The position numbers and the translations under genes were made by a program. Shown here one piece after another: positions 1 through 12,240 of a stretch of 64,000 nucleotides of DNA. The stretch lies in contig NC_079518.1 in assembly GCF_000801105.2 (NCBI RefSeq), positions 27,074,800 to 27,138,799 on the forward strand. The letters run 5' to 3'. The DNA is from Raphanus sativus. Its lineage: Eukaryota > Streptophyta > Magnoliopsida > Brassicales > Brassicaceae. The notes below the pieces were generated by a model. The model worked only from the letters and a program-made list of their open reading frames with translations. It did no database searches and was not told the DNA's origin. The stretch's first letter is position 1, and every line of letters begins with the position of its first letter.

Positions 1-84
1 GTAATTATCAACCCTAACGTCACCGAACATCTGCATCACATGCTCCACCTTTTTTGCCACTGGAGGTGATCTCACTTCCGCCAT
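1..84 (-). CDS. Prolyl oligopeptidase family protein, N-terminal 28 codons (runs off the window)
   Basis: The minus strand from 84 to 1 reads 28 in-frame codons starting MAEVRSPPVAKKVEHVMQMF and ending VDNY. This is the conserved start of plant prolyl oligopeptidases (S9A serine peptidases, which cleave short peptides after proline). The first codon is the ATG at 84-82; a TATA-like box lies about 105 bp upstream. Only the edge of the propeller domain is visible; the catalytic Ser-Asp-His domain lies beyond the window. The neighbour FyPP1 also neighbours this gene (At1g50380/At1g50370, from memory) in Arabidopsis, which supports orthology. Here about 22 kb of transposon DNA separates them. Confidence 0.85.
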   Translation of the reverse strand, partial: MAEVRSPPVAKKVEHVMQMFGDVRVDNY

Positions 85-188
85 GTCTCACGCTACGAGG
101 ATGAAGCTCGGATTTTCAGGGAGTGTGACGTGGGAGGAAGAGAGAGGAGCGGAGAAAGTGGGGTGGAGTCAAAAGGAAACGTGGTGAG

Positions 189-195
189 TTATATA
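189..195 (-). promoter_or_regulatory. TATA box of the prolyl oligopeptidase gene
   Basis: Minus strand reads TATATAA about 105 bp upstream of the ATG at 84, a normal distance for a plant gene with a short 5' UTR. No experimental start site is known here. Confidence 0.45.
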
Positions 196-223
196 GTGAG
201 CGCAAAGACGCGCGGCGAGTTAT

Positions 224-392
224 TGGTAGATATGCTCCAAATACGGTTAGACTAGATTCTAGAATTCTAATCCTTTCATTATTTTGAACAAAAACAAAAG
301 ACGACTTGTTAGTAGATATACCCAAATACGGTTACACTAGATTCTAGAATGTGAATCAATCCTTTCTTTATTTTGAACAAAACCAAACAATT
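224..392. repeat. Imperfect tandem duplication (about 85 bp x 2) in the prolyl oligopeptidase promoter
   Basis: Two adjacent copies share the order 'agatat..ccaaatacggtta.actagattctagaat', then 'aatcctttc.ttattttgaacaaaa.caaa'. Copies start near 224 and 309. They lie just upstream of the TATA box at 189-195 of the minus-strand gene, so they double whatever cis elements they contain. Differences are scattered, so the duplication is not very recent. Confidence 0.75.
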
Positions 393-985
393 CGAAAACA
401 ATGGCTGTTAGTTAGGATTTCGAACTTGATCCTATCTGAATCTAATTTGTCTTCTAATCGGAAAATATTTTGTCGTTAAGATATGGTTTTAGAATTTGGT
501 TGTAGAGATTTTAGGTGTGGATTGTTTTCTTATTTCTAGATTTTCTGGTTTTTATTTTTTTGATTTTGCAGTATATTAAGTTTTTTCTTTTGAAAAAAAC
601 ATAATTGGTGATTTTAGAATTTAGTTTCTAAATGTTGCATTTTGATTATAAAATTAATATAAAGAAAGATGTTATTAATAATAAAAATATTTATCCTGAA
701 AAAATAATAAAAGATACTATCATTGAAACATACAAAAACTTATTTAATAAAATTATTTTAAATAAAAACTACAATAAAAATAATTTATCTCGAATTAAAA
801 ATGCAGAAATTTGATGTTAAATTTATTTTATATAATGTGTATGAGTTTTCATCTGAATCTGAGTCTTCAGTTGATACATTATCATTGTATATTTCAAATC
901 AAAATCAACATCTCCTAAAATTGATAACCTTATAAAATTATGTAGTGTTATTGTTAATGCAACAGTCCTTTATTTAATATGTATA
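393..985. other. AT-rich intergenic DNA
   Basis: No supported gene. The short reading frame at 632-814 is lysine/asparagine/isoleucine-rich, as expected for translated AT-rich DNA, and is not credible as a protein. Confidence 0.6.
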
Positions 986-1020
986 CTAGATTTTGATCCG
1001 CCCTTCAAGGGTGAGTTTAC
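986..1020 (-). other. Helitron 3' terminus with hairpin and CTAG end
   Basis: Minus strand reads a small stem (acccttgaagggcg), then gatcaaaatCTAG and a T. CTRR preceded by a hairpin and inserted before T is the defining 3' end of Helitrons. Three related ends occur in the same orientation at about 36210, 46858 and 47289. Confidence 0.75.
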
Positions 1021-1339
1021 TTTTTTGTTTTAAGTCTTTGAACAATTTTAATTTTATGTTTGTGTGATTTCAATCATATGTGTGTTTAATGTGAATTTAG
1101 TTTAATATAATTTGTGCTAATTACATTACATATGTCAAATTGCATAACTATGCATATGTGAGATATACACATCTAATGTTTTGCACATGTATATACAACA
1201 TAATTAGTAAATTTGCTAAGTAAAAAATATATTGTCGACAAAAAAAAAGATAAGTAAAGAATATACACGTTATAAAATAGTTTTGAATTTACCAATACGT
1301 AAGCATGAATAAAATCGAAGTAGGAGATACATAAGGAGT

Positions 1340-1615
1340 TTAATAACAAAGAAATTGAAAAACCCCTAAAGATAAAACAGTAGTACAAATAAAAAGAGCA
1401 TTATAAGCATCTTCAAAGGTAGGATACAAAACTCCATTAACAGTTCGTAAATCTGTATAGCTGGTCGATGTTTTGTTCTTGTTTGAAAGAAAATGCAGAT
1501 AAAACAATTCACTTGTATTGGAGTTATTTTCATGCTTACTAATTGTTTTCTCTTTGTTCATACTATTAATTTCCATCCAATCTTGATATTGCGAAGTTTG
1601 ATTTGCCATATTTGT
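1340..1615 (-). pseudogene. Fragment of Helitron helicase central region
   Basis: An 89-codon minus-strand reading frame contains SELFYLHFLSNKN and TVNGVLYPTFEDAYNAL. This matches the linker of plant Helitron Rep/helicase proteins (GE.FYLR.LLN ... VNGV.YPTF..AC.ALGL), which precedes the helicase motifs. The equivalent part of the main copy is at about 5900-6060, so this is a second, displaced fragment. It lacks both the Rep and the Walker motifs. Confidence 0.6.
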
Positions 1616-2464
1616 TGAGACATACCCAAAATCATCATCTTCATATGTAGCTTCTTTGTCACTTTTTCATATTTTTTTCTCTCCATCTATAGCAAATATG
1701 ATTAAAGAAAATTTGAAAACCTGACATTTGAATACCAATATTTATTGAAGAAAAAAATTATAACTTTCTCATTAACAATTAGAAAATCTGACATTTGAAT
1801 ACTAGTAGTTATTGATGACTGAAGACAAATGAATATAATAGATTTTAAATGTTAAAGTATTATGTGGTTTTAGAATACTCGGAAGAGAGTAGATTAATTT
1901 ATAGAAGATGAAGAAAATAGGTAAAAATTTAGAAAAAGGTAGCTTAAAACTTGAATGAGAAAAATTAGGAAATTATTAGTTTATATTTAGACTCCAGAAA
2001 AAACGAGATAGCAAAAGAAAAATTTAAAACCAACTATTTTCTATAATAATCTGTCGATAAATATTTATACATGTAATTATATGTTTTCTGTTAAGTTATA
2101 ATGATTTGATTTTATATTAAGATGATTTATAATGGGTTTGTAAATTTTGGTTCAATATTTTCTGTAAAAACCCAGATTAAACCCATGTAAATATAACATA
2201 CCCAAGGTCCAATTTGAAACATATTCCGACCACAAACACGTTACATAGAAAATCAATCTTTTACAAAGATTCAGCTGAAAAAAAATTGTCGTTCTCTCTC
2301 CCTCTCTCTATTACCACCTACGATCTTGTCTCTTTATTCATCAATCTGTAATAAGTAAAAAATTTAAACATATTCCGACCACCGACAATCTTGTCTCTTT
2401 ATTCTCAGATCTCGTTTCAGGTACATGTAATTTTTTATAATAGATTCATCATCAGAATTATATT

Positions 2465-3370
2465 TTGTTGCATGTAATCTTATTATGTGATGAATCCTCT
2501 GTTTCTTCCGATGATCTTAGTGAAGCTGATTTTAATCGACAAAACCAAAGTGTTGATCTTTCCTCCATTGAAAACGAAGATGTACTCACTGAACTCGTAT
2601 TTGTGTGTATATCATCACCAAGCGATTTAACTCCTACATCTGAAAAGCCTCTCTTCTGATATGTAAGAAATAAATTAAAGAATAAATTAAAGATTAATTT
2701 TTTATATACTCTGATTCGAAAAAGCTATTTATGGAATCTTAAGGATGAGTATATTTTTATGTGATAAAAAAGCTGTCAAAAACTGATATTTTTTTCACAG
2801 AAACGCGTTGAAGACTGTGGTAGCAGACATGAGTGGCTCTATTCGATTGAAACCAGAGAAGTTGAAATCTACTTGGCTCCTGTCAAAATCCCAGGTAATC
2901 TGTTCCTTGCTAAATATACAACTTGTTAATTTTTTTTTAATTATTGAAATCTAATGATATTAGTCTTCCACTAAATGAATCTGACAACATGTTTTTTAAA
3001 TACATGAAGTATTTTCTCAGGTTCTGACAGTAATCAGCTAGAATCCATTCTTATCTGGAGACCAGATGCTACAAATCTACAGCATCTGGTAAGAATCCGA
3101 ACATGGCTTTTTCTTAAATGTGAACCAATAACCATTCTCTTGATGTCGCATGCATTTTTCGTTTTGAGATTAAATTTTGTATTACTTGTAGGATTTCATT
3201 ATAATTAATATCATGCTAGAGTAGCCAATGACTGAAACAATTAAGAAGGATAAAATCATCTAAATAGTCTCTGTTGCAATGTTGTAATCTAATTGAACTC
3301 TTGTATTTGTTCTGTAGAACTTAATGACAAAAAGGAGCAACTGGAGAGAAATAAAAAAGATCTGCATTAG
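2465..3370 (+). pseudogene. Possible captured gene fragment, unrecognised
   Basis: Three stretches on the plus strand look like exons with good splice borders: 2801-2894 (cacag before, gtaatc after), 3021-3088 (ctcag before, gtaaga after) and one from 3318 (tgtag before). They read KRVEDCGSRHEWLYSIETRE...APVKIPG then SDSNQLESILIWRPDATNLQ. An upstream serine/aspartate-rich stretch (2465-2656) ends beside a consensus gtaagaa donor. The strand is opposite to the Helitron genes and the block lies between the Helitron 3' end and its helicase, as captured host DNA often does. I do not recognise the family; the exon model is an inference. Confidence 0.35.
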
Positions 3371-3921
3371 AAAGATAAGTAATATAAATGATAGTACTGA
3401 ATACAGTTCATAAACAACTTTGACAAATTCTTATTGAATGATTGTTTTGTTCTGTATGCACTTGTTATTATATGATAAGAAGAAAGATGAAAACAGAAAC
3501 CAAACAAAGGATAACAGACCCACTTCGAAGTACAATCAGAAACAACATCAATCATTGGAATAACATGTAAGTCACTAAACAAAAATTATAGAGTTTAGCA
3601 ATTAGGAATGAAACAGAAGCTTAGTTGCCAGGACTGGAATATCACATGATTAGTTAGGAATGGAAGTGGAATATTGTTTGCTGGTTTGTTATCTTCTTTG
3701 CTGTATGTTGAATGTTGTTCACTTGATTGTCTAATATGTGCTTGTATTTAGGTTAATAAAGACAATGTCGTTTGCTTGCACGTTTGTGTAATTCATTTGC
3801 TTGTATGAATTAATTAGAGAGACAAAGTAGAACTTCCAACAATTGCAAATTAACTACATTGTTTGAAAATAAGTGAAATAAGTTCAAATCTCTAAAAAAC
3901 ACAGCAAATTAAACAATTAAA
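3371..3921. other. Intergenic DNA downstream of the Helitron helicase
   Basis: No gene, RNA or clear repeat seen. It lies between the fragment at 2.5-3.4 kb and the helicase stop codon at 3922-3924. Confidence 0.5.
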
Positions 3922-6900
3922 TTAGAGATTCTGAAAGATCTCTTTGAAAACAACATTCTTTGTCTCACGCTTAGGTTTTCCTTGATCATCAACAACCAAA
4001 ATCTTCAATCCCTTCTTTGATGTAACACTGGAAACAGCCACATATAGTTGCCCATGAGAAAAGACAACTCTTGGTAGATACAAACCAACATGAGATAGTG
4101 ATTGATCTTGACTCTAGTTAATGGTAATTGCAAAAGCCACTGCAATAGGCAGTTGCCTCCTCCTCATCTTGAAAGGCAATTTCTTATCAGAAGGTGTAAT
4201 AGAAAGTCTAGGAATGTCCACAGTTTTTCCCACCTTTTCTCATGTGATGACTTTCGCCTTTACCATTAAATCATCCATCTCTGTAATCTGAAGTCTGGTG
4301 CCATTCATTAAGCCGTTTGTATGGTCGATATTTCGTAGCAACATCACCGGACATCCGACTTTCAAGCGAATACTTTGATTAGGCAGACCAGAAATCTTGA
4401 TGTGTTTAAGAAATCGGGAGTTAGAGCCTGGTCATTACGCAAAAATCTATCAGAAGCATCAATTGAGTCAGAGCTTAAGTAAATTATTTCTTCTCCTGCA
4501 TGTTACAAACCCCAAAAATTAAATAATATTCAAAACGATTTCAATAGCCAAAAAATAACTTGTCCAAATTAATAGTATAACCTGGTAGTTTATCCAACAT
4601 ATGCTGGTTAATCCTATTGACATCTTCATTGGTGGGACATAGAATTGTTCTTTTTTGGAAAAACTTAGGCTCTCTATTCTGTTGTAAGGAAACAACATCC
4701 CCATACACTGCTTTGCTAATTGATTCAATTGGATCATCTGCATCATTAATAAGAAACTCCTCTGAGATACTGATTACAACTTTTCCATCATTATATCCTC
4801 CTAGCTTTCCATCTCCAACATCTAGAATCCACTCTGAAAATTCCTTTAATTCCTTAGCTTCCTCAACAGACAGATTTTCAGAAAGTAGCCTCATATTCTT
4901 GGTTAGCTTCATGACCTTGACATGCTTCCATAAATATGATGCATTAAGAGACTCCATTACAATTTTTGGTCGTCCACCACGATGTATAACATGCAATATC
5001 TGTCTGAAATCGCCTCCAAACACAACAACCTTTCCACCAAAAGGCCTGCTGTCCTTGTTCCCCAAAATGTATTTCATACTCCTGTCCAAAGACTCAAAAC
5101 AGTGTATGCTCATCATTGGTGCTTCATCCCATATGATTAGAGAAGGATCTTTCACCAAATTAGTGTGATCACTTCCTGGAATAAGTGTGCAAGTAGAAAA
5201 CTCATCTGGGTTTATTGGTATTCCAAACCTTGAATGAGCTGTCCTTCCTCCTTGTAGCAACAGAAAAGCTATCCCACTTGATGCAGTGTTCAAGCAAAAT
5301 TTCTCCCCTGCATCGAATAGCTGCAAACAACAATCGCCATAGGAAGGTCTTACCAGTTCCTCCAAATCCATAAACAAAGAAGACACCTCCATTTTCATTT
5401 ACGACAGCATCAACAATCTCTCCATATATATTCCTTTGCTCCTCTGTTAGTTTACCAACGTCTCGGTCATGCTCCGCTTGCAGCTTCTCCCTATCGTAAC
5501 TCAACTCATCTACAATCAACACATTCTCATTCCCAACAATATATGGAGCTGGCTTGGGCATAGATTCCCACTGCTCTAAAGTAAATCCATTGCTCTTTAA
5601 AATCTTTTCAATCTCAAGAAGAGCAAACTGTTTTTTTCTTCATCACTTAAGCAAAGATCTACAAAAAAATATATGGATGAATTATAAAATATTTTCTCAG
5701 TGTGATATCGTAGTTCCAAAAAGAATTATATTATACCTGGTCTGTTTAGTTGCTTTCTCCGTTTATACTTAATATTATCACATAGAACCTCCCATGTATT
5801 GTTCCAAACAACCTCTGGCGCAGATAAAGTACCAAACATCAGAATGATAACAAATGTGTGACGCAAATGTGCAGCTGTTTCAGTGAAACTCGTCCGCGAA
5901 ATGTTATCAATAAACTATTTATCGTCCATTAAGCCTCTTGCAAAACACGCCGTCTTAAATGAAGTATACTCAACATTGTTACAGGTTCGAACCTCCTCAA
6001 AATTCCTTGGACTTCTAACAATGTTTAGTAGAACACGCAAATAGAAAGCTTCTTCAATCTTTCTTGGGGCATAATTGATCCTACCAATACTGAATCCCCT
6101 CTGTCTGTCATGAACTTCCTTTCCTTCTTATTCCAAGTGAACATTGTTGGAATTTCTGCTAAAGTTAGTTTTCTGGCAACAGCACTAACCTTGTCCAATT
6201 CAAACGAACCAGTGAACATAGTATTTTCAATAAGCTTGCGGTTGGTGATTGTTTCATAAGTGTCATCATCTTTGAAAATAATAATCTGCTTCCCTGGTAG
6301 GTGAAACTGCATTCGCTCAACGGGTACTGATCGATAGTGAATAGGGAAATTTAAAGTCCCCCATGCCTCTTCATAAGTAGAAACATATTTAAGAAAATAA
6401 TAATCAAAATTAGTGAAATAAAACTGATCTTGTTGAGGTTATAAAATAAAGCTGAAAAAGATGATAATGAATTTTACCTGCAGTTGAAAAAAAATTTATC
6501 TCATTTTTTTTTCAACTTTAGTTCCATCTTTCACGCCCTTTTGTTTTACTCTTCCTTTTTCTGATGGCTCAACAGCAACAGTGCAACGATCCTGACCTTT
6601 GTTTATATACTTGAATAAGTATTTAATAGAACCAGTCTGATTACACCATTCCACATTAATATGAGCTCGATAACGAACATATAATTTCTTGTTATACGGT
6701 ATCACATATCTGTTGTCGCATTTGAAGCAATTTTTCTCAACAAAGCAACCAGGCTGTTCACACCTTCTATAAACAGGAAATCCTTCTCTGTTCACAGAAG
6801 TTTCCTCCACAAAATCTTTAGAATAAAGCTTTGAACATTTACCATTTTCCATGCATGGCGAGTTCATGTTAACTGCCCCACAAGGACCATGAATCATCAT

Positions 6901-8760
6901 ATCCTTTACCACTTCAAACAACTCTGGTTCATTGTCTTTATCTGGTATTTCTGCTGAGATGATCCTGTCAATGTCCTCCGGTTTAGGAAGTTTAGATTTG
7001 GGATGCATGAACAGCAGAATATGAGCATGTGGCAGACCACGTTTCTGAAATTCAACCTTGTACATTGCTGCATTATAAACAGAGAACGACATTAGTAACC
7101 ACAGTTTATACCATAATATATCAGACAAAAATTAAAACAAAAAACTCACATGCGACAACCCTTTCAAGTAGCCTATCAAGTTTAATCTTAAAAACTCTGC
7201 ATAGGATGTCTGGTCTGTCATCAGGACTGAGCTTGCGTGGTTGAACATACTTCGTGATTTCAGTCCATTTAGGGTTGCATGTGAAAGTTATAAACAGATC
7301 GGGAAATCCATAATATTTGCATATCGCCATTGCATCCAGATATAAATTCTTCATGTATCTTGGCCCTCCAACGAACGTGGCTGGTAGCAAAAAGCAGCTC
7401 CCTTGCTCAGACATATCTGTATTCCCATTGATTTCAGACTACTGAATAGAATCAAAGTTGTCTGATCTAAGTTTTTTCTGGTTCATCCTCAAATAGCTCA
7501 ACCGATTTTCTTCAATGGTTGTATAAGCATCGACCAAAAATTGTTGGAATAGCCTTTTAGAGTGCAGATGTGTATGAGATTCCCCATCCATTTCCTGAAT
7601 TCGATATGCATACCACTGTCTCAAAGAGATATTTTTCCTCTTCAGTTTAGCTGAAGCATCTGTAACTCCTTTTTGTATTTCCTGCATCACAAAATAGAAG
7701 TTCAACAGTTTTAGAATCATTAGATCAATAAAAATAAATCCTTAGTAAATCAGAAAATACTCTATAATAGAAGTTCGTTTTTCAATTTCGGTTTCTGTGT
7801 CAACAATATAGAGTTGAGAAAACTTGGGTTCTTCTCCAGCCGGTGGCTTTAAACTACCCATTAAATGATAGTTTTATCCTTGAAGTTGAAACATCTTTGG
7901 TCCACGTCCTTGAGGGACACATCTATCCACTTTACCCCCAAGAGATGTAAAAGAAAAGACCATATTAAACTGCCTTATATTTTCTCGAAAATAGTTGCTG
8001 AACTCATCATCACCATGTAGCAATCTTTTCAAAATCTCTGGTGATTCCTTAAGTAATGGCAACTGAACTTGACCTTGTCCACAACACAAAGAAAGTTTTG
8101 GTTTCTTGGACTTCTTTTTCTTTTCAATATGTTCACCAAATCACATTTTCCCACCACAGTAGTCACATTTGTGAGTAGGATCACCCTCATCTATGTACTC
8201 TGTAACAAATTCGTAAACTCAGATGATCAGAAACTTTAAAAGGTTTTATTATTTTATAAATTTCGGCAAAAAATTCAAATATACATGTAGTCTTTAGTGT
8301 AGGCATTGAAGGTGTAGTAGATGAGGATGGACCGCCTTGGAACATGTTTCTAAATATATCAGCCATTGTCAAAATCATCTCTTTTTGTTCATCTGGTATA
8401 GGACTTGGAATCGGTGGTAATCCTTCAATGTTATCATATGTTTGTTCATATGAATCACCATCTTCACTACTAACATCATAGCTCTGATCACTGTAGTAAC
8501 TCTGATTACTATAATCTTCACCTTCCTCTGAAAAAGGTTAATTAAATTTAGACACATGAATTAATAGAATATATAAGGATAATATAATTATACATACCAG
8601 AGAAATTGTGGATAACAGATGATTGAAAGTCATCTTCTTCTTCTGACTCGTTGTGTTGAGGCGTGTACCACTCCATTGCATTAGGTTGCTTGACGTTGTC
8701 TGACTTGGAGAAGGCTGGTAAAAGATCCATAGGTTGAATGTTATAATCACCACCTCACCA
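3922..8760 (-). pseudogene. Helitron Rep/helicase (RepHel), broken
   Basis: In minus-strand order the pieces match a plant Helitron RepHel. At 7874-8089 is the Helitron-like N domain. At 7121-7414 is GGPRYMKNLYLDAMAICKYY. At 6496-7050 is the HUH Rep motif ([10 protein letters not shown]), then Cys-rich pairs, then the Tyr motif (YLFKYINKG). The central linker is at 5900-6312. The PIF1-type helicase at 3922-5561 shows Walker A (YGFGGTGKT), Walker B (IIWDEAPM) and GGDFRQIL. It is inactive as read: the frame shifts near 5294 inside RCRGE..LNTASSG, TGA replaces Trp in the ITWEKV region, TAG replaces Gln in INQSQ, and another frame slip lies near 4410. Several introns or gaps separate the Rep pieces. 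The final stop is at 3922-3924. Confidence 0.88.
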
Positions 8761-9785
8761 TCGCAAAAATATATAAAACAATGTTAGTTGTTAAATCTAC
8801 AATTTTACATAGTTCACAAATATTTTTAAAAATCCAGCCAGTTACCAGTAGCTCGAAATCCCTTAGAACACTGAGGCTGATTTCCTTTAACATTGTCTGT
8901 AGGTGAAAAAGCATAATATACAGATTATATTAATAATTTCGATTCACTGACTAATCAATCACGAAAACAGTATTATATTGATCATAATAATGGGTAAAGA
9001 AAAAGAACCATAGTATGGATTCGCTGAACTGAAAGCAGTCGATGGATGAGTAAAATCCTGGGTAATCCAGAACTTGGTAGTGTTGAATTTAGATTCGTAA
9101 CATCTCTCAACACTGATGTAAAGCCAATATCAGTTATTGTTTGATCAGACGATTTTAGAATTCGATGGAGAAAGAAATATAGGTTGATGATTTGTTTTTC
9201 TCTTCCTTGCATTCTCATCATGTTATTCATGTTTGATTGTGTAGGTAACTGTGTGTAGAGAAGTTAGTTTTTCATGGGTTGGATATTGGAAACCATCGTT
9301 GTTCTGTGTGTGTAGAGAAGTTAGTTTTCCATGTGTGTAGAGAAGTTAGTTTTAATGATGTCGTTTATGATTGGATAATAAATAAACTATAAATTGTTTT
9401 AGTTTTCTACATATCAGTTGATAATTAATATGAAAGTATGTGGATATTAATAATTATATGACAATTTCGTGTAGATTGAAACAATTCAATGTTTAAAAAA
9501 ATATCTTCCTAAAACCATTTATATAAGTTAAGTGCCTATTATAAATCAACAATTTAAATTCAGGTAGATTGAAACAAAGTATGATTAATGTAATGTGAGC
9601 AGGTTTCTTTGAGTAATAATCATAAATCTTAAGCACTTAATTGAAAGTAAAACTAACATTAGGGAACAACATTAGTCTTAATTACAAATCAAAGTTGAAA
9701 TAACATAAACAATTGTGCAAATAAGCACTTAACTGAAAGAAAAACTAACATAAAGAAAACAACAAAACCAACATGGAACACGTAG
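8761..9785. other. Helitron internal spacer with short direct repeats
   Basis: Between the Rep/helicase and RPA genes. Three copies of gtgtagagaagttagtttt lie at about 9250, 9308 and 9334, upstream of the Rep/helicase region and possibly part of its promoter. No gene seen. Confidence 0.5.
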
Positions 9786-12114
9786 TTAGCCACTTTTTTC
9801 GTGTTTGACTCCTTTTTGCTGGTCTTTTCTTTCTTCACAAATACTGGTGCACAGCTTCTTTATTGTAGAACTTATGTCAGACTCACTTTTATTGGATTCT
9901 TTGCGTTTAGATGATGGAGTTACCACAGTGTCGTCCACTGCTTGACTTTCCATTAGTAAAATCAAACCCTGTAGAAAACATTTGATCATCAATTTGCTGC
10001 AGTCATATAGATTAAGCTAATCATTTACAAATATAAAAATACTAAACCATACCTGTGAAGAACTTAAATTATTAGTTTCTACGTCAGACAAGGTCAATGA
10101 TTGACTGGTGCTACCAGCAGTGAGTAGCATACTCAGATCTTTCCACATCTTACCAACTCTATACATCCCACCCTTGCTACTAACATTGGCACTCTCAATG
10201 TAAACTCCAAACATGAAAGTCTTTCCAATCAAAGAAGTAATAGCCTCAAGAAAAGACTCAGCATCTTTTAGCTGTAATATTCAATATATGTTAAAGATAC
10301 AAATATATTATATTACTATAATAATGAATCCACGTTTTTGCAGGCATAGTGTTCATCAACGAAGTTAAGGAAAAAAAGAAGCACCTCTTCTAAGGAACCG
10401 TTGAGCAAGTGGGAAGCAGATTCAGGAACAACTCCGCTTGCAATCCAATCAAGTAGCATTAGGTAAGCTTATCTAGAACCATCTTTCACCATGACATGAA
10501 TCCTGAACCTGTTATACATATTTAAAATTAGTATCTTAGGAAATTTTCATTGTCTGATAACAACATAAATCAACTAATAAATAACTTACTTAGGTAAGAC
10601 TTGTGTGACCTTATCATCGCACTTTTCACACCACCACATATGAGTTACAACCTCATTCTCTGCCACAATTTTAATTGTTCTTGAAATCTTGGAGGCCTTT
10701 TTGTGGTAAACTTTGCATCCAAAATAGTACCAACCCCAATCCTTGTCAATAGCATAGATTGTAGCAATGATTCTGCATTTCTCAATCTAGATTGAAAATC
10801 AAAAACGTTAGTCTTTTAACAATGGATACTGTAAGAATATATAACTCAAACCTCAGTTGATTGACGTAGCTCTGCTATGTCTCTAGTTGGGTATTGCATC
10901 CAAGGGTCGCGTCTAATCTCCCTCTCAAGTTTATCTTGATCGGATTCAACCAATGTCAAAGCATTGGATTCAACATCCCTCTTAAATGTGAACCAACTTA
11001 GTTTTTTTTAATTAATAGAACAATCCTATATAAATTATATAAAAATCAGAATACCTTTTGAAAAAAGCTTCAGTCTCCATTATTGGCGGGTTGAAAAAGA
11101 CTTGAGAAGCATCATATGAGTTTGAAATTTGAATCTCATCTGATATTAAAAATTGTAACATAAATGTGAGTAATAACAAAATTGTATAAATATAGAATGT
11201 TATGCTATGATAATGGATAATATGATTACTTCTATAGGTGCCAATTTTCACAAAACGTAAGAGGCATATAACAGAATCTTCACCAGCTGCGTCACAGTTA
11301 GCTTTACTGTTTTCAACAACTTTCCCCACAGGCAGCAAGTAATCCTACGGCCACTATAAAAAATATATGTCAAACTATTAATGATAGTGATAAAATAAAA
11401 AATATCAACGGTTTAACTTACACAAGATCTATCAAACTGAACTCAATTTTCTTTCTTGGTTATCCCAAGCACTGAATTGTCTGTAGAGCTCCCAAATCAG
11501 ACACTTCTCCAATAACATCTGCAAGTTGAAAAAATAAAGATAAAACCATAAAGTTCAGGTTGAAAATAAAAATATAACATGAAAATTTAACGCTACAGGT
11601 ATACCAGTTAAGATGTTTGTATCTTCCACTCCATTCTCAATAGTTTGGAAATCCACCAAACTCAAAAAGATGCTGTCTTTTTGGATTGCTAATGGAGTGA
11701 TATCAGTGGCATAAATGAAATTGATCTTGTATTGGTGATTAGTAGGTCTGAAGGAAACACCAAGGTTAGTGATGAAGAAATTTTCGATGTTTTTCCACAT
11801 TCCAACAGAAAGCACATTTGGAAGTTTCCTTGTCAACTTATCAAGGTAAGTCTTCTTACAGGAGGCATTAATTTTTGTTCCCTTAAAAATAAGCAAAGCC
11901 ATACAATTTCAGATAGTAATTTAGTATAATATCAAGAGAAAAAAAATAGTAGATAGGTTTGATAAGATGTGAGACTTACATGTGCATCAGACAAAACGAT
12001 TTTTAATGATTCTCCTGAAAGTTTTGTGTATTGCTTCTAGGTATGGAGAACCTTAACTTGTACACGACAATCTGTCATGAATGGTTTGAGGTCGGCCAAA
12101 GCAGTGAATTCCAT
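9786..12114 (-). pseudogene. Helitron-borne RPA70-like single-strand DNA-binding protein, broken
   Basis: From an ATG at 12114 the minus strand reads MEFTALADLKPFMTDCRVQV, the typical start of plant DUF223/RPA1-like proteins carried by Helitrons. Later exons encode the OB folds: NASCKKTYLDKLTRKLPNVL and GVSFRPTNHQYKINFIYATD near 11.7 kb, then a C-terminal Rep_fac-A_C region at 10.6-10.9 kb with Cys pairs, then IGKTFMFGVYIESANV at 10.0-10.2 kb. Codon 27 or so, normally Trp in LHTWKQY, is TAG, so the first exon is closed. Predicted role when intact: binding single-stranded DNA during rolling-circle transposition. It sits upstream of Rep/helicase in the same direction, which is the usual order. 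Confidence 0.82.
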
Positions 12115-12240
12115 GATCAGAGGTATTTGTGTAGCGATAAAGTTTGTGACTTTTTGATTTTAGGAAGTGTGATGGAAACAAGGCTGTATAAAATATTTAT
12201 ATAACCACAGGCTGTTGATGGAAACGACAAAATTTAGTTA

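Larger units (their letters stand above)
986..12240 (-). mobile_element. Decayed autonomous Helitron (RPA-like gene followed by Rep/helicase)
   Basis: On the minus strand an RPA70-like gene (9786-12114) precedes a Rep/helicase reading region (3922-8760), the arrangement of autonomous plant Helitrons. A Helitron-type 3' end lies at 986-1020: a short GC hairpin followed by gatcaaaatCTAG and then T. The 5' terminus (TC) was not found; the right boundary given is only the end of recognisable coding DNA. The element is broken by stops and frameshifts in both genes. A separate helicase scrap at 1340-1615 suggests that the leftmost 2 kb may belong to another copy of the family. Confidence 0.75.

Noticed and set aside
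4617..5168. A 183-codon plus-strand open frame
   Set aside because: It is antisense to the Helitron helicase domain, which is clearly coding-derived on the minus strand.
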